NCBI GenBank assembly: GCA_002292185.1
Contig: DBBL01000001.1
Location: 1 to 24,350 of the forward strand
Origin: Akkermansiaceae bacterium UBA985
GTDB lineage: Bacteria; Verrucomicrobiota; Verrucomicrobiia; Verrucomicrobiales; Akkermansiaceae
DNA length: 24,350 bases
Reading direction: 5' to 3'
In this document: one piece after another, positions 24,101-24,350 of the stretch
How the letters are laid out: each line of letters starts with the position of its first letter
Numbering within the stretch: position 1 is the stretch's first letter
Program-made: the position numbers and the translations under genes
The notes under the pieces: model-generated
The model's input: the letters and a program-made list of their open reading frames with translations, nothing else
What the model was told of the DNA's origin: nothing
The model's database searches: none

Positions 24101-24350
24101 ATACTTCTATCTCCTTTGCTCTTGCTCGTCTTACAGAAATGATCCGAATTCTTTCTTCTCTCATGGTATAAAACGCGGCCCACACCTTGCCTCCAAAGCT
24201 GGCAAGCAAGGCGAACCGCTGTTCTGTCTCGCTATTCGCGGGAAAGGTGACCCTGTCTTCGTCCTGCCATAAGGCTTGGGATGAGGTGAAACTGATTCCA
24301 TGCTTTGATTCATTGCTCCAGCTTTTTTCTGGATCAAACTCGAACGTCAC
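24090..24350 (-). CDS. brnT: BrnT-type ribonuclease toxin (runs to window edge)
   Basis: The sequence opens MTFEFDPEKSWSNESKHGISF, the standard BrnT start, and continues QALWQDEDRVTFPA, then ends RIRIISVRRARAKEIEVYES. These are the conserved segments of the BrnT toxin, a RelE-fold ribonuclease that blocks translation under stress. The 86 visible residues are nearly the family's usual 90. The first codon is GTG at the extreme right base, so the true start may be this GTG or one just outside the window. The promoter is out of view. It overlaps brnA by 11 bases. Confidence 0.87.
   Translation of the reverse strand: MTFEFDPEKSWSNESKHGISFTSSQALWQDEDRVTFPANSETEQRFALLASFGGKVWAAFYTMREERIRIISVRRARAKEIEVYES

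Overview
The window looks like a chromosomal segment of a marine-type Verrucomicrobiota bacterium (Verrucomicrobiales-like). This is inferred from the sulfatase and glycosidase load with no TonB/SusCD genes, a GbsR-type regulator paired with a NusG paralog, the MORN-repeat protein style, and the dispersed repeats. The species cannot be read from the sequence. Gene starts rarely carry clear Shine-Dalgarno sequences, so several start choices are uncertain.

Layout. Positions 1-1151 hold a MORN/YwqK-like repeat protein that is open at the left edge. After a gene-poor stretch comes the tmRNA gene ssrA (minus, 1588-1945) with a strong terminator. Upstream of it, reading leftward, is a housekeeping cluster: an ACT-domain protein, ruvB, and a Fur/Zur-type regulator, preceded by a perfect TATAAT box. 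A GT4 glycosyltransferase follows with its own promoter-like sequence.

The central region is a catabolic locus for a sulfated, probably acylated polysaccharide containing fucose and rhamnose. The minus-strand arm reads, in transcription order: GbsR/MarR regulator, NusG/RfaH-like antiterminator, secreted alpha/beta-hydrolase (esterase), sulfatase, GH29 alpha-L-fucosidase. The plus-strand arm holds a sulfatase, a GH78 alpha-L-rhamnosidase with an inserted domain, and a second sulfatase with a variant active-site motif. Between the arms are a small secreted protein, a single-polypeptide tandem PilT-type ATPase, and a GHL10/DUF187 glycoside-hydrolase-like secreted protein. The proposed division of labour is: esterase and sulfatases strip substituents, GH29 and GH78 release fucose and rhamnose, and the GbsR/RfaH-like pair may control the long leftward operon.

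The right end (23190-24350) is accessory. It has several inverted-repeat elements of dispersed-repeat type, a decayed addiction-module antitoxin with an amber stop where a Trp is expected, and a BrnT/BrnA toxin-antitoxin pair that runs to the window edge.

The most unusual items are the antiterminator heading a degradation (not biosynthesis) operon, the duplicated-and-fused PilT, the domain insertion in the rhamnosidase, and the CGVSR sulfatase.
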